Positions 26,009-35,700 of a stretch of DNA of 64,000 bases are shown here, one piece after another. This DNA comes from Nonomuraea gerenzanensis (GTDB lineage Bacteria > Actinomycetota > Actinomycetes > Streptosporangiales > Streptosporangiaceae): NCBI RefSeq assembly GCF_020215645.1, contig NZ_CP084058.1:10532501-10596500 (forward strand), given 5' to 3'. Made by a program: the position numbers and the translations under genes. Below the pieces are notes generated by a model. The model was not told where the DNA came from and ran no database searches. It saw only the letters and a program-made list of their open reading frames with translations. Position 1 is the first letter of the stretch, and the number at the start of each line of letters is the position of its first letter.

Positions 26009-26080
26009 TCCGGGATTAGACGGGCACTGCGCGTTGTTGCACGGATCGCCTGTTTCCTGACCTTGGAGGGATGTCCGAAG

Positions 26081-26329
26081 ATGGCGCTCACGGTCTACAG
26101 CACCACGTGGTGCGGCCCTTGTAAGCGGCTCAAGGCCCAGCTCACGCGCGAGGGCATCAGCTTCGACGACGTCGACATCGAGCGTGACCCGGCGGCGGCT
26201 GAGTTCGTGATGAGCGTCAACAACGGCAACCAGGTCGTGCCGACGGTGGTCATCGAGACGCCCAAGGGGCGCTTCGTCCGGACGAACCCCTCCGCCCGCG
26301 AGGTCAAGGCCCTGCTCGAAGCCGCCTGA
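26081..26329 (+). CDS. mrx1: Mycoredoxin/glutaredoxin-like thiol oxidoreductase
   Basis: This 82-residue thioredoxin-fold protein has CGPC at 11-14, the cis-Pro in QVVPTVVI and a C-terminal Arg/Lys-rich helix. It is the local equivalent of Mrx1, which reduces mycothiol mixed disulphides. The active site is CGPC rather than the CGYC of M. tuberculosis, so a thioredoxin-like electron donor is possible. ATG 26081 follows GGAGGG at ten bases. It is convergent with nudC. Confidence 0.88.
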   Translation: MALTVYSTTWCGPCKRLKAQLTREGISFDDVDIERDPAAAEFVMSVNNGNQVVPTVVIETPKGRFVRTNPSAREVKALLEAA

Positions 26330-26338
26330 CCGACCGAT

Positions 26339-26365
26339 CGGGCCTGCCTCTCACCGGCGGGCCCG
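26339..26365. terminator. Hairpin terminator between mycoredoxin and nudC
   Basis: The stem CGGGCCTGCC (26339-26348) pairs with GGCGGGCCCG (26356-26365) with one G-U pair and a 7-base loop. It lies between two convergent genes and is GC-rich enough to act in both directions. Confidence 0.65.
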
Positions 26366-26386
26366 CCGTCTTCCCGGCCTTCTGGT

Positions 26387-27358
26387 CTACCAGTCGCCGA
26401 CGAGCTCGCCGCCGTACCAGGTCTCGATCAGACGGCGGGCGATCGAGACGGGCGGCGGCAGGCGCAGCTCACCCGACTCCAGCGCCCGCGCCAGCTCCTC
26501 CCGCGAGAACCAGTGCGCCTCGGCGATCTCCTCGGCGTCGGGCGTCAGCGTGGTGGTCGTGGCCTCGGCGAAGAAGCCCAGCATGAGACTGCGCGGGAAC
26601 GGCCACGGCTGGCTGCCCAGGTAACGCGGATTGTGGACGGCGACGCCGACCTCCTCGGCCACCTCGCGCACGACGGCCGCCTCCAGCGACTCCCCCGGCT
26701 CCACGAACCCGGCCAGGATCGACAGCCGCCCCTCCGGCCACTGCGGGCCGCGGGCCAGCAGGCAGCGGTCGGCCTCGTCGCGGACCAGCATGATCACTGC
26801 GGGGTCGACGCGCGGGAAGTGCTGGCTGGAGTCCTTCGGGCAGACCCGGATGTGCCCGCCGGCCTGCACCACCGTGTGCGCGCCGCACCGCGGGCAGAAC
26901 TCGTGCGTGGCGTGCCAGGCCTCCAGCGCCACCGCGTAGACCAGCAGGCCCGCGTCACGGTCGCCGAGCAGGCCGCCGACCTGGCGCAGCCCCGCCGCCA
27001 CCGGCTCGCCCTCGGGCGCGTCGCGCAGGGACATGGGGATGGTGACGCGGCCGTTGACGTCGCCCTTGGGGATGCCGGGCAGCGCCGCGGCGACCGCGAA
27101 GTAGGCGACGCCGTCCTCCACGCCGAGCAGGTAGCGCTGGCCGGCGGGCGCGCCGTCGGGCGTGAACAGCACCGCGTGCACCTCGTCACCCACCCGGCGC
27201 ACCAGCGTGTGACCGTTGTCGATGACCAGCACCCTGGTCGCGGGATCCGCCCAGGCCCGCTCCAGCCACCGCTCGTCGGCGCGCAGGGCCGAGGAACGGT
27301 CGATGGTCCCCCGCGCAAGCAGTAGCGGGCCGATGAGTTGCTCTTGCGCGGTCTCCAC
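26387..27358 (-). CDS. nudC: NudC NAD(H) pyrophosphatase
   Basis: This 323-residue protein has an N-terminal NudC domain, a zinc ribbon (CPRC...VCPKD, where the fourth usual Cys is Asp) and a NUDIX box (GFVEPGESLEAAVVREVAEE). It also has the NudC signature SQPWPFPRSLM, which directs specificity to NADH or NAD-capped RNA. It starts at GTG. It is the last conserved backbone gene before the siderophore insertion and is divergent from that operon. Confidence 0.95.
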   Translation of the reverse strand: METAQEQLIGPLLLARGTIDRSSALRADERWLERAWADPATRVLVIDNGHTLVRRVGDEVHAVLFTPDGAPAGQRYLLGVEDGVAYFAVAAALPGIPKGDVNGRVTIPMSLRDAPEGEPVAAGLRQVGGLLGDRDAGLLVYAVALEAWHATHEFCPRCGAHTVVQAGGHIRVCPKDSSQHFPRVDPAVIMLVRDEADRCLLARGPQWPEGRLSILAGFVEPGESLEAAVVREVAEEVGVAVHNPRYLGSQPWPFPRSLMLGFFAEATTTTLTPDAEEIAEAHWFSREELARALESGELRLPPPVSIARRLIETWYGGELVGDW

Positions 27359-27466
27359 TGGTGCCGCCCCCTCCCAAGTCCCATGTCATCCTATGACCTC
27401 GCAGTTAGCCGGTGATTACGGTATCCGGGCACCGCGGTGATCTCTCTGGGGTTAAGATTCGTCGGG

Positions 27467-27485
27467 TTAGGTTAGCCTTACCTGA
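27467..27485 (+). promoter_or_regulatory. Iron box (IdeR/DmdR1-type operator)
   Basis: The 19-mer TTAGGTTAGCCTTACCTGA matches 16 of 19 positions of the actinobacterial iron-box consensus TTAGGTTAGGCTAACCTAA and keeps the palindromic half-sites. It lies 22 bases before the first siderophore gene. Binding of iron-loaded DtxR-family repressor is expected to shut the operon off in iron-replete cells. Confidence 0.9.
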
Positions 27486-27506
27486 TTCTTCGGGGGTGCC
27501 TTCGCG

Positions 27507-28646
27507 TTGCGGCTCTACCTGACCGCGCTCAAACCAACCGATTCCGTGACGGACGGCTTCCTGCCGGCGGCGCGGGCGCTCGGGTGCGAGGTGACGATCC
27601 TGACCGACCGGCCGGAGCGGCATCCGTCGGCGGTGTTGTGCGACGTACGGGACCCGCGCGCGTTGATCGACACCATCGAGCACCTCGGCAGGCCGGACGC
27701 GATCTTCTCCAACTCCGACCACCTTCAGACCGAGACGGCGCTGGCCGCGGCCTACTTCGGGCTGCCGGGCAAGGACTGGCGGGCGTGCGCGGCGGCCAAG
27801 AACAAGTTCCTGATGCGGCGCGGGCTCAAGGAGGCCGGGGTCGAGCAGGTCTTCTCCGTACGGCTCGGGCCGCTCGATCCGGTGCCCGCGCGGGTGCCGT
27901 ACCCCGTGGTGCTCAAGCCGCGCGAGGGGGTCGCCAGCGAGGACGTCATGCTGGTCGACGGCGACCTGGAACGTGCCGTGGCCGAGGTCAGGCGGCGGCG
28001 GCCTGGCGAGGCGCTGGTCGTGGAGGAGTACCTCGAAGGGCCGTTGCGGACGCTGGAGACGCTGGGGGACGCGGACGGGACGCGGGTGCTCGGCGGGTTC
28101 GAGACGACGCTGGGGGCGTTGCCGTACTTCGTCGAGGAGCGGCTCGACTGGGCGCCCGCCGACGACTCCCACGAGCATGTGCTGGCGGCGCTGCGGGCGC
28201 TCGGGGTGGGCTTCGGGGCGTGCCACACCGAGTACGTGGTCACCGCCGGCGGGCCGAGGATCGTGGAGGTCAACTACCGGGTGATCGGGGACCACTGCGA
28301 CTTCCTGCTGGGCGACCTGCTCGGGGTGCCGGTGTTCGAGTGGATCCTGGGGGTGCATCTCGGGGCGCGCGTGCCCGCGCCGCCGGAGACCTCCCGGTTC
28401 GGGACGGCGGTCAGCGTGGTCGCGGACCGGGCCGGGGTGATCAAGGACGCGCCGGGGCACGAGTCCGTGACCATCGGCGACGTGCGGCTGTGGCACCGGC
28501 CGCTGCGGGCCGTCGGCGAGGTCGTCACGCTGACCCGGACGAACCGTGACTATCTGGGCGTGATCAGGGCCGTGGGGCCCGGCAGGGAGCGGGTGGCCGC
28601 CGCCGTCGAGGAGTACCGGGTCGCGCGGCCGTGGGTGGTCGAATGA
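27507..28646 (+). CDS. PvsA-like ATP-grasp ligase of siderophore biosynthesis
   Basis: This 379-residue ATP-grasp protein has VVLKPREGVASEDVMLV (ATP-binding Lys), ALVVEEYLEGPLRTLE and a C-terminal metal site PRIVEVNYRVIGDHCDFL. The family joins a carboxylate to an amine through an acyl-phosphate. In vibrioferrin biosynthesis PvsA is an ATP-grasp enzyme encoded first in the operon, as here. The TTG start lies about nine bases after GGGGGTG. The gene lies directly behind the iron box and overlaps the next gene by ATGA. The substrate is inferred only from the operon pattern. Confidence 0.85.
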   Translation: MRLYLTALKPTDSVTDGFLPAARALGCEVTILTDRPERHPSAVLCDVRDPRALIDTIEHLGRPDAIFSNSDHLQTETALAAAYFGLPGKDWRACAAAKNKFLMRRGLKEAGVEQVFSVRLGPLDPVPARVPYPVVLKPREGVASEDVMLVDGDLERAVAEVRRRRPGEALVVEEYLEGPLRTLETLGDADGTRVLGGFETTLGALPYFVEERLDWAPADDSHEHVLAALRALGVGFGACHTEYVVTAGGPRIVEVNYRVIGDHCDFLLGDLLGVPVFEWILGVHLGARVPAPPETSRFGTAVSVVADRAGVIKDAPGHESVTIGDVRLWHRPLRAVGEVVTLTRTNRDYLGVIRAVGPGRERVAAAVEEYRVARPWVVE

Positions 28647-30157
28647 GCTCCAGGGAGGCCTACCTGGCCGCCCGGGTGCTGGACGCCCTGCTGCGCGAGG
28701 ACTACGGCGGCCTGGCCTCCCGCGTCACCCGCACCAAGGACGGGGTGGGGATGCTGCTCGCCGACGGGCGGTGGGTGCGGCTCTCACCCGGGGTGCTGTT
28801 CCAGGACTTCGTGGTGGCGGCCGACGAGCGGCTGGGGCTGGAGCAGGTGCTGGAGACGATCGTGGAGGTCGCGGCGCCCGAGGACGCCGAGGGGGTGGCG
28901 GCCTTCTTCGAGGAGTGCGTGGCGGCGCTCGCCGCGCTGGAGCTGCATGACGAGCGCGGGGGTGTCCCGCGGGCACCGTCGTACGAGACGCTGGCCGCGT
29001 CGGTGGACCATCCGGTCTATCCGACCTCGCGGGCCCGGGTGGGGCTGTCGGAGAGCGAGCTGCTGGCCTACGCGCCGGAGTTCGGGCCCTCGTTCGAGCT
29101 GCGGTGGGCCGTGGTCCCGCGCCGTGCGCTGGCGCCGGGCTCCGCCGCGCGCCTGCCCGCCGGCCTGGTGCCGGACTGGCCGGGCCACGCGGACGAAGCG
29201 CTCCTTTCCGCGCCGGACCATCCGGACGAGGTGCTCTTTCCCGTGCATCCGCTGACCGTGGACGAGGTGCGGAAGATCGACGGGGTGCGGGTGCTGGACG
29301 AGGCGGCCGTGACCGTGCGGCCCACGCTGTCCATGCGGACCGTCGAGGTCTTTCCGCGCCTGCATCTGAAGCTGCCGCTGCCGATCAGCACCCTGGGCGC
29401 CAGGAACCGGCGCTCGATCAAGGCCGGCACGCTGGCCGACGGCGCCAGGGCGGAGCTGCTGCTGCGGGAGCTGGCCGGCCCCGGCGTGGTGCTCGCCGAC
29501 GAGCAGACGTGGGCGCACGCCGGGCACGAGCACCTGGCCTGGATGGTACGGCGGCTGCCCGAAGGCGAGATCGTCCCCGTCGCCGCGCTGGGCGCCCCCG
29601 GCGTGCTCGAGGAGCTGGGCGACGTGCTGCCCGGCTACCTGCGGCTGCTGCTGCGGTGGAACGTGCGGCTCTTCGTCCGCTACGGCGTCGCGCTGGAGGC
29701 GCACCAGCAGAACCTGGCCCTGCTGTTCCGCGGCGACGGGCTCGAACTGCTGGTCAAGGACAACGACGGGCTGCTGGCCTCGCCGTCCAGGCTGCGGGCC
29801 GCCGGGGTGGCGGTGCCGGAGTTCGCCGACGAGCGCATGCTGAACGACGACCCGCACGCCCTGGCCGACGTCTTCGTGACCATCACGCTGCACCTGGCCT
29901 GCGCCGCCGTGGTGTTCGGCGCGCTGCCGCACGACCGGGCGGCGGCGCTGCTGCGCGACACGCTCGCCGAGGCACTGGACGAGTACGGCGACGACCCCAT
30001 GGCCAGGCTCCTGCGCGCCAGGACGCTCGACGCGGCCAGGCTGACCGGCAAGTCCATGATCACCGCCGGCACGCTCGTCTCGAAGCGACGTTCGGGGGCG
30101 CGCGACGTCAACAAGTTCTACGGCACCAGCGGGCCGAACTACCTGAGGAGAGCCTGA
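28643..30157 (+). CDS. IucA/IucC-type NIS siderophore synthetase (first)
   Basis: This 504-residue NRPS-independent siderophore synthetase has family motifs HPLTVDEVRKI, PTLSMRTVEV, LHLKLPLPIST, RNRRSIKAGTL, HEHLAWMVRRL and RYGVALEAHQQNLALLF, with a C-terminal FhuF-like region. Such enzymes adenylate citrate or a citryl intermediate and condense it with an amine or alcohol. It starts in an ATGA overlap with the ATP-grasp gene. By order it corresponds to PvsB. The acyl acceptor cannot be told from sequence. Confidence 0.9.
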   Translation: MSSREAYLAARVLDALLREDYGGLASRVTRTKDGVGMLLADGRWVRLSPGVLFQDFVVAADERLGLEQVLETIVEVAAPEDAEGVAAFFEECVAALAALELHDERGGVPRAPSYETLAASVDHPVYPTSRARVGLSESELLAYAPEFGPSFELRWAVVPRRALAPGSAARLPAGLVPDWPGHADEALLSAPDHPDEVLFPVHPLTVDEVRKIDGVRVLDEAAVTVRPTLSMRTVEVFPRLHLKLPLPISTLGARNRRSIKAGTLADGARAELLLRELAGPGVVLADEQTWAHAGHEHLAWMVRRLPEGEIVPVAALGAPGVLEELGDVLPGYLRLLLRWNVRLFVRYGVALEAHQQNLALLFRGDGLELLVKDNDGLLASPSRLRAAGVAVPEFADERMLNDDPHALADVFVTITLHLACAAVVFGALPHDRAAALLRDTLAEALDEYGDDPMARLLRARTLDAARLTGKSMITAGTLVSKRRSGARDVNKFYGTSGPNYLRRA

Positions 30158-30159
30158 AC

Positions 30160-31710
30160 ATGCACGGACTGGCCATCGACGCGTCTGCCGGCTCTGCCGA
30201 GCGGGCGACGCTGGCGGCCCTGCTGCGCTGCTGCGTGCGGGAGGTGGCCGGGCCGCGCGGGCTGGTGTGGCCGGCGCCGCCGTACGTGCTGCTGCGGGTG
30301 GCGGGCACGCTGCTGCGGGCCCGCACCCACGGCGGGGCGGCGCTGCGCTTCGAGGGCCCGCCCGAGCGGCTGGAGTCGGGCGCCTGGCGGCCGCTGGCGA
30401 GCGACGAGCTGGTCCGGTTGGTGGAGACCGAGCTGCAGGGACGGGGCGGGGTGCGGGGGCGCAACGGGGAGTTCGGCGAGCAGGTGGCGGCCAGCAGGGA
30501 CGCGGTGGCGGCCATCCTGCGGGCCAGGGCCTCGGCCGTGCCGCCCGCCGATCCTTGGCTCGCCTCGGAGCAGGCGCTGGTGTACGGGCATCCGTTCCAC
30601 CCCAGCCCCAAGGCGCGGGGCGGCGCGGGCTGGCTGGCGTACGCGCCCGAGGCGCACGCCCGCTTCCCCGTCAGGCTGCTCGGCGTGCGCGAGGACGCGC
30701 TGGCGCAGGGCGGCGACGCCTCGGTGCTGGACACGATGGGGCGCGCGCCGGACGGCTACCGGGTGCTGCCCGCGCATCCGTGGCAGCTCGACCTGCTCGG
30801 GCCGGTGCTCGGCCGCGAGCTGATCGACCTGGGGCCCGGGCCGGTCGTGGTGCCGACCTCGTCCGTGCGGACGGTGTACGTGCCGGAGGCGGAGGTCTGC
30901 CTGAAGTTCTCCCTGGACGTGCGGATCACCAACTGCGTACGCAGGCACGCCTGGTACGAGCTGGCCGGAGCCGTGGAGCTGACCGAGCGGCTCACCCCGG
31001 TCTTCGACGAGCTGTCGGCTAGGCACCCCGCGACCCGCTGGCTGCCCGAGCCGGGATACCGCTCGGTCTCCCTGGGCAGCGGGCTGCACGAGGGCCTCGG
31101 CGTGATCGTCAGGCGCAGCCCCTGGGCCGCCTGCTCCCCCGGCGTCACCCCGATCCTGGCCGGCGCGCTGGCCCAGGAGACGAAGGCGCACGACCCGGTC
31201 GCGTGGTGGCGCTCGTACGTGACGGTGGTCGCGCTGCCGGTCCTGGACCTGTACTTCACGCACGGCGTGGTGCTGGAGCCCCACCTGCAGAACGTGCTGG
31301 CGGGGCTGGACGGCGACGGCCTGCCCGTCGAGGCCGTCTTCCGCGACCTGGAGGGCACCAAGCTCGTCGCGGGCCGCCACGACCTCGGCGGGCTGCACCC
31401 CGAGGTGGCCCGCGCCCTCACCTACGACGCCGAACGCGGCTGGGCCCGCGTGGTCTACTGCCTGCTCGTCAACCACCTCACCGAGATCGCCGCGACGCTC
31501 GCGGGCACGGACGACGACCTGCTGCGCGAGCTGTGGCGGACGGCCAGGGACCTGTTCGACCGGCAGTCGGCGCGCCTGGGCCGGCCGCTGCCGCTGCAGG
31601 ACCTGCTGGCCGGCGCGCCGCTGCCCGCGAAGGCGAACCTGGGCGTGCGCTGGGCCAGGGCGGCCGACCGGGCCGCCGGTTACGTGCCGATCGCGAACCC
31701 GCTCGCATGA
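30160..31710 (+). CDS. IucA/IucC-type NIS siderophore synthetase (second)
   Basis: This 516-residue second NIS synthetase has the clear ATP/substrate signature GHPFHPSPKARGG, AHPWQLDLLGP, SSVRTVYVPE, LKFSLDVRITNCVR and HGVVLEPHLQNVLAGL. GAGGAG stands nine bases before ATG 30160. It begins two bases after the previous stop and overlaps the decarboxylase by ATGA, so all four genes form one tight unit. By position it corresponds to PvsD. Two non-identical NIS enzymes imply two condensation steps on citrate or another polycarboxylate. Confidence 0.93.
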   Translation: MHGLAIDASAGSAERATLAALLRCCVREVAGPRGLVWPAPPYVLLRVAGTLLRARTHGGAALRFEGPPERLESGAWRPLASDELVRLVETELQGRGGVRGRNGEFGEQVAASRDAVAAILRARASAVPPADPWLASEQALVYGHPFHPSPKARGGAGWLAYAPEAHARFPVRLLGVREDALAQGGDASVLDTMGRAPDGYRVLPAHPWQLDLLGPVLGRELIDLGPGPVVVPTSSVRTVYVPEAEVCLKFSLDVRITNCVRRHAWYELAGAVELTERLTPVFDELSARHPATRWLPEPGYRSVSLGSGLHEGLGVIVRRSPWAACSPGVTPILAGALAQETKAHDPVAWWRSYVTVVALPVLDLYFTHGVVLEPHLQNVLAGLDGDGLPVEAVFRDLEGTKLVAGRHDLGGLHPEVARALTYDAERGWARVVYCLLVNHLTEIAATLAGTDDDLLRELWRTARDLFDRQSARLGRPLPLQDLLAGAPLPAKANLGVRWARAADRAAGYVPIANPLA

Positions 31711-32774
31711 TCGGCTCCCGCGTCCTGGCCGCCGCCGAGGCCCTTCCCCAGGTCCCGGCCTACCTCTACGACCTGCCCGCCCTGGACGAGCACGTCGCGT
31801 CCGTACGGCGCGCGCTGGGCCCCGTCGAGCTGTACTACGCGGTCAAGGCCAACCCCGACGCCGAGCTGCTGCGGGTGCTGGCCGGGCACGTGGACGGGTT
31901 CGAGGTGTCGTCGGCGGGCGAGCACGCGCACGTCACGAGCCTGTTCCCGGGCGCGCGGGTGGCGCTGGGCGGGCCCGGCAAGACCGACGCCGAGCTGCGG
32001 CTGCCGCACCACCGCCTGCACGTCGAGTCGCCGAACGAGCTGCGCCGCCTGCTCGGCACGGGCCTGGAGGCGGACGTGCTGCTCAGGCTCAACCCCGATC
32101 TGCCGGTGGAGGGCGCGGCGCTGACGATGAGCGGGCCGTTCGGGATGGACGAGGACGGGATCGCGCGGTGCCTGCCGCTGTTCGGCGACCGGGTACGGCT
32201 GCGCGGCCTGCACGCCCACCTGGCCAGCGGGCTCGACGCCGGGCAGTTGCTGGGGCTGGCGCGGCGGCTGCTGGACGGCGACTGGGAGGAGGTCAACCTC
32301 GGTGGCGGGATGGCGGTGTCGTACGCGTCGCCGGAGTCGCGCTTCGACTGGGCCGCGTACGGGCAGGGGCTGGCCGGCCTGGCCCGGGGCAGGCGGCTGC
32401 GGATCGAGCCCGGCCGGGCGCTGACCGTCTACTGCGGCTACTACGTGACCAGGGTGGTGGACGTGAAGCGGGTGCGCGGCCAGGCGTACGCGATCCTGCT
32501 GGGCGGCACCCACCACCTGCGTACGCCGGCGACCAAGGGGCACGACCAGCCGTTCACCGTCCTGCCGGCCGGCAAGCCGGACGTGGCCGACGAACCGGTC
32601 ACGCTCGTCGGTCAGCTATGCACCCCGAAAGACGTTTTCGCCCGAAATATCGTTACTTCGGTGGGGGTGGGAGACACGGTGGTGTTCGAGCTGGCCGGAG
32701 CCTACGCCTGGAACATCTCCCACCACGACTTCCTCATGCACCCGAAGCCGGCTTTCCACCATCTACGAGCCTGA
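31707..32774 (+). CDS. PLP-dependent decarboxylase (PvsE/SbnH/LysA-like) of siderophore operon
   Basis: This 355-residue fold-type III PLP decarboxylase has the PLP Lys in YYAVKANP (Lys47), EVSSAGEHAHV, HAHLASGLD, the phosphate-binding NLGGGMAV and the substrate-Cys region LCTPKDVF. Relatives in vibrioferrin (PvsE) and staphyloferrin B (SbnH) operons decarboxylate a citryl-amino-acid intermediate. ATG 31707 overlaps the previous stop. The gene's last 41 bases overlap the convergent adnB end, which marks the edge of the inserted operon. Confidence 0.9.
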   Translation: MIGSRVLAAAEALPQVPAYLYDLPALDEHVASVRRALGPVELYYAVKANPDAELLRVLAGHVDGFEVSSAGEHAHVTSLFPGARVALGGPGKTDAELRLPHHRLHVESPNELRRLLGTGLEADVLLRLNPDLPVEGAALTMSGPFGMDEDGIARCLPLFGDRVRLRGLHAHLASGLDAGQLLGLARRLLDGDWEEVNLGGGMAVSYASPESRFDWAAYGQGLAGLARGRRLRIEPGRALTVYCGYYVTRVVDVKRVRGQAYAILLGGTHHLRTPATKGHDQPFTVLPAGKPDVADEPVTLVGQLCTPKDVFARNIVTSVGVGDTVVFELAGAYAWNISHHDFLMHPKPAFHHLRA

Positions 32775-35700
32775 CGCTCTCGATCAGCGCCACCAGGCCG
32801 TCGGCGTCGAGCAGGTCCACCGGGCGCACGGTGCGGTTGGCGCGGACGTAGTGGAAGGCCGCCCCGACCTCCTCCAGCGGCACCTGCGCCAGGTGCGACC
32901 AGGCCAGCCGGTACGCGGCGAGCTGCACGGAGGCGGCCCTGGCTGCCTTCTTGCCCCGCGGCGGCTGCCCGGTCTTCCAGTCGACGACCTCGTAGCCGCC
33001 GCCGTCCCGCTCGAAGACGGCGTCCATCCGCCCACGCACCAGCCGGTCGGCGATCATGGTCTCGAACGGGACCTCCAGGTCGACCGGCCGCCGGTCGGCC
33101 CACTCGCTCTGCTCGAACCGCTCCTGCAGCTCCGCCAGCCGCACGTCGGCCTCTTCCAGCTCCTCGTCGTACAGCTCCAGGTCGTCGATCAGCCGCTGCT
33201 GGTCCCAGCGGGTCTCCAGCCACTTGTGGAAGGAGGTGCCCCGGCGGGCCAGCGGCGCGGGCTTCTTCGGCACGGGGCGGCGGATCCTGCGGGCCAGCTC
33301 GCGCGGGTCGGCGGCCAGCGTGACCAGCGCGGACACGGTCAGCTTGGCCGGCAGCTCGACCGTGGTGGCGGGCTTGCGCCGGTGCAGCTCCCGCTCGCGC
33401 AGCAGCAGGTCGGTGTCGCGCTGCCAGGCCCGCAGGCGCTCCTCCTCGAACGCCTTGATCGGCTCGTCCTCGTACGGGCCCAGCGTGCCCGCCAGCGCGT
33501 CCTCGACCAGGCGGGCGCCGTCGAGCACGGACTCGTAGCGCAGCCCCTCGGGCTCGACCGGCCAGGTGGCCTCGGCCGGCTCGGCCAGCAGCGGGTTCGT
33601 GGCGCCCTCCGCGAGGTCGTCGGCCCAGAACGAGATCCGGTCGGCGGTGTCGCGGATCTCCAGCAGGAAGTCGGACGGCTCCAGCGGCTTGGTGGCGCTG
33701 CCCCAGCGGTAGCCGGAGGCGATCAGGTGGTAGTGGGCCCGGGTCACGGCCACGTACGCGAGCCTGCGCTCCTCCATCAGGTCCCGCTCGCGGCAGTGCT
33801 CGTCGAAGGCCGCCAGCTCCTCCTTGCTCAGCCCGCCCAGCCGGGGCAGGTCGGCGGCGTCGCCACGCAGCGCGTACGGGAGCTTGCGCGGGTTCTCCGT
33901 CCACCGGCTGTTCATCACCGGCGTGGCGGGGAAGATGCTGCCCGTCGCGATCGTCCCCTTCGTGCTCACGAGCTGCGACAGGCCGGGCACCACGACGACC
34001 GGCCACTCCAGGCCCTTCGAGGCGTGCACGGTCATCAGCTTGACGCTGTTGCTCTCGCCGACCCGGCCCGCCTCCAGGCCGAACTCCTCGCTCTCCGCCG
34101 CCTGAAGGTAGGCCAGGAACGCGCCCAGCGTCGGGTCCTCCGCGTCGCCCGCGAACCTGGACGCAGCGTCGAGGAACGCGTCGAGGTCGGCCCGCGCCGC
34201 GAACGCCCCCACCGTGCCGCTGCGCGCCGCCACCTCGATGTCCAGGCCGAGCCTGCGCTCCACCTCGCTGATCAGGTCGGGCAGCGGCTGCGCGGTGTGC
34301 GCGCGCAGGTGGCGCAGCTCCTGGGCGAGCGCCACCAGCCTGGTGCGGGCCAGCGGCGAGTACGGCTCCAGCCACTCCTCCCGGTCGGGCAGCTCGTCCA
34401 GGGCGTCCACCAGGCTGCCGCGCTCCTCGGCCAGGTCGGCCACCACCTGGTCGAGCGGGTCGTCCTCGCGGTGGCTCTCGCTCAGCTCGCGGGCCAGCGT
34501 GCGGGCCTGCTCGCCGAGCACCCGCAGGTCAGCGGGGCCGATCCGCCAGCGGGGGCCCGCCAGCAGCCTGGCCAGCGCGTCGCCCGCCGTGGGGTCGTAC
34601 AGCACGCGCAGAGTGGCCACGATGTCGCTCACCTCGGGCACGGTCAGCAGGCCGCCCAGGCCCACCACCTCGACCGGGATGTCACGCTCCTCCAGCGCCC
34701 TGCGCAGCGCGGGGAACTGCGAGCGCTTACGGGCCAGGATGGCGACGTCCTGGGGCTGCAGGGCGAGCGTCTTCTTGCGCTCCTTCTCGCCCCAGGGCAG
34801 GCCGTCGGGGGCCGTCTCCTGGCCGAGGAGCCTGGCGACGCCGTCGGCGATCCACTTGGCCTCGTCCTCGGCGGTCTCGTGGAAGGCGCAGGTGACGCGG
34901 CCGCGCTCGATCCGGTTCGGGCCGGGGACCAGCACGGGCACCTCGCGGGCCTCCATGCGCAGCGGGAGCTGGACGCGGGCGGCCACGTCGAGCACGCGGT
35001 CGCCGTTGCGGAAGCTGACGCTGAGCTGGCGCACCGGGGCCTGGTCGCCGGTGGCCGTGCGGAAGTCCTTGGGGAAGCGGCGCAGGTTGCCCGCCGAGGC
35101 GCCGCGCCAGCCGTAGATGGACTGGCACGGGTCGCCCACGGCGGTGACCGGATGGCCGCCGCCGTAGAGCGAGCGCAGCAGGACGAGCTGGGCGTGGCTG
35201 GTGTCCTGGTACTCGTCGAGCAGGACCACCGAGTAGCGGCCCCGCTCGATCTCGCCGACCTCCTTGTGGTTGGCGGCGATCCTGGCGGCCAGCGACATCT
35301 GGTCGCCGTAGTCGATGACCTCGCGGGCGCGCTTGAGCCGCTCGTACCGCTCCACCAGGGGCAGGAGCTGCTCCCTGGCCGCGTGCACGCTCAGCGGCTT
35401 GCGCTGGGCCAGTGTCGTGCGGCCCGGCAGGACGGCGTGCCTGGCCGCCAGCCACTCCCCCACGCCCCGCACGTCGGCGGGCGAGCGCAGGTGCTCCGAG
35501 AGCTCGCCTGCCAGCTCCAGCAGGGCGGCCGTGACCGAGGGCGGGCCCAGCTCGATCCTGTCCATCGGCCCGTCGTACATCGCCACCACCCGCGAGGCGA
35601 GCTGCCACGACACGGCGGGCCTGACCAGGCGCATGGTCGGCTCCAGCCCCTCGCGCAGCGCGTGGTCGGTGACCAGGCGGGCGGCGTAGGCGTGGTAGGT

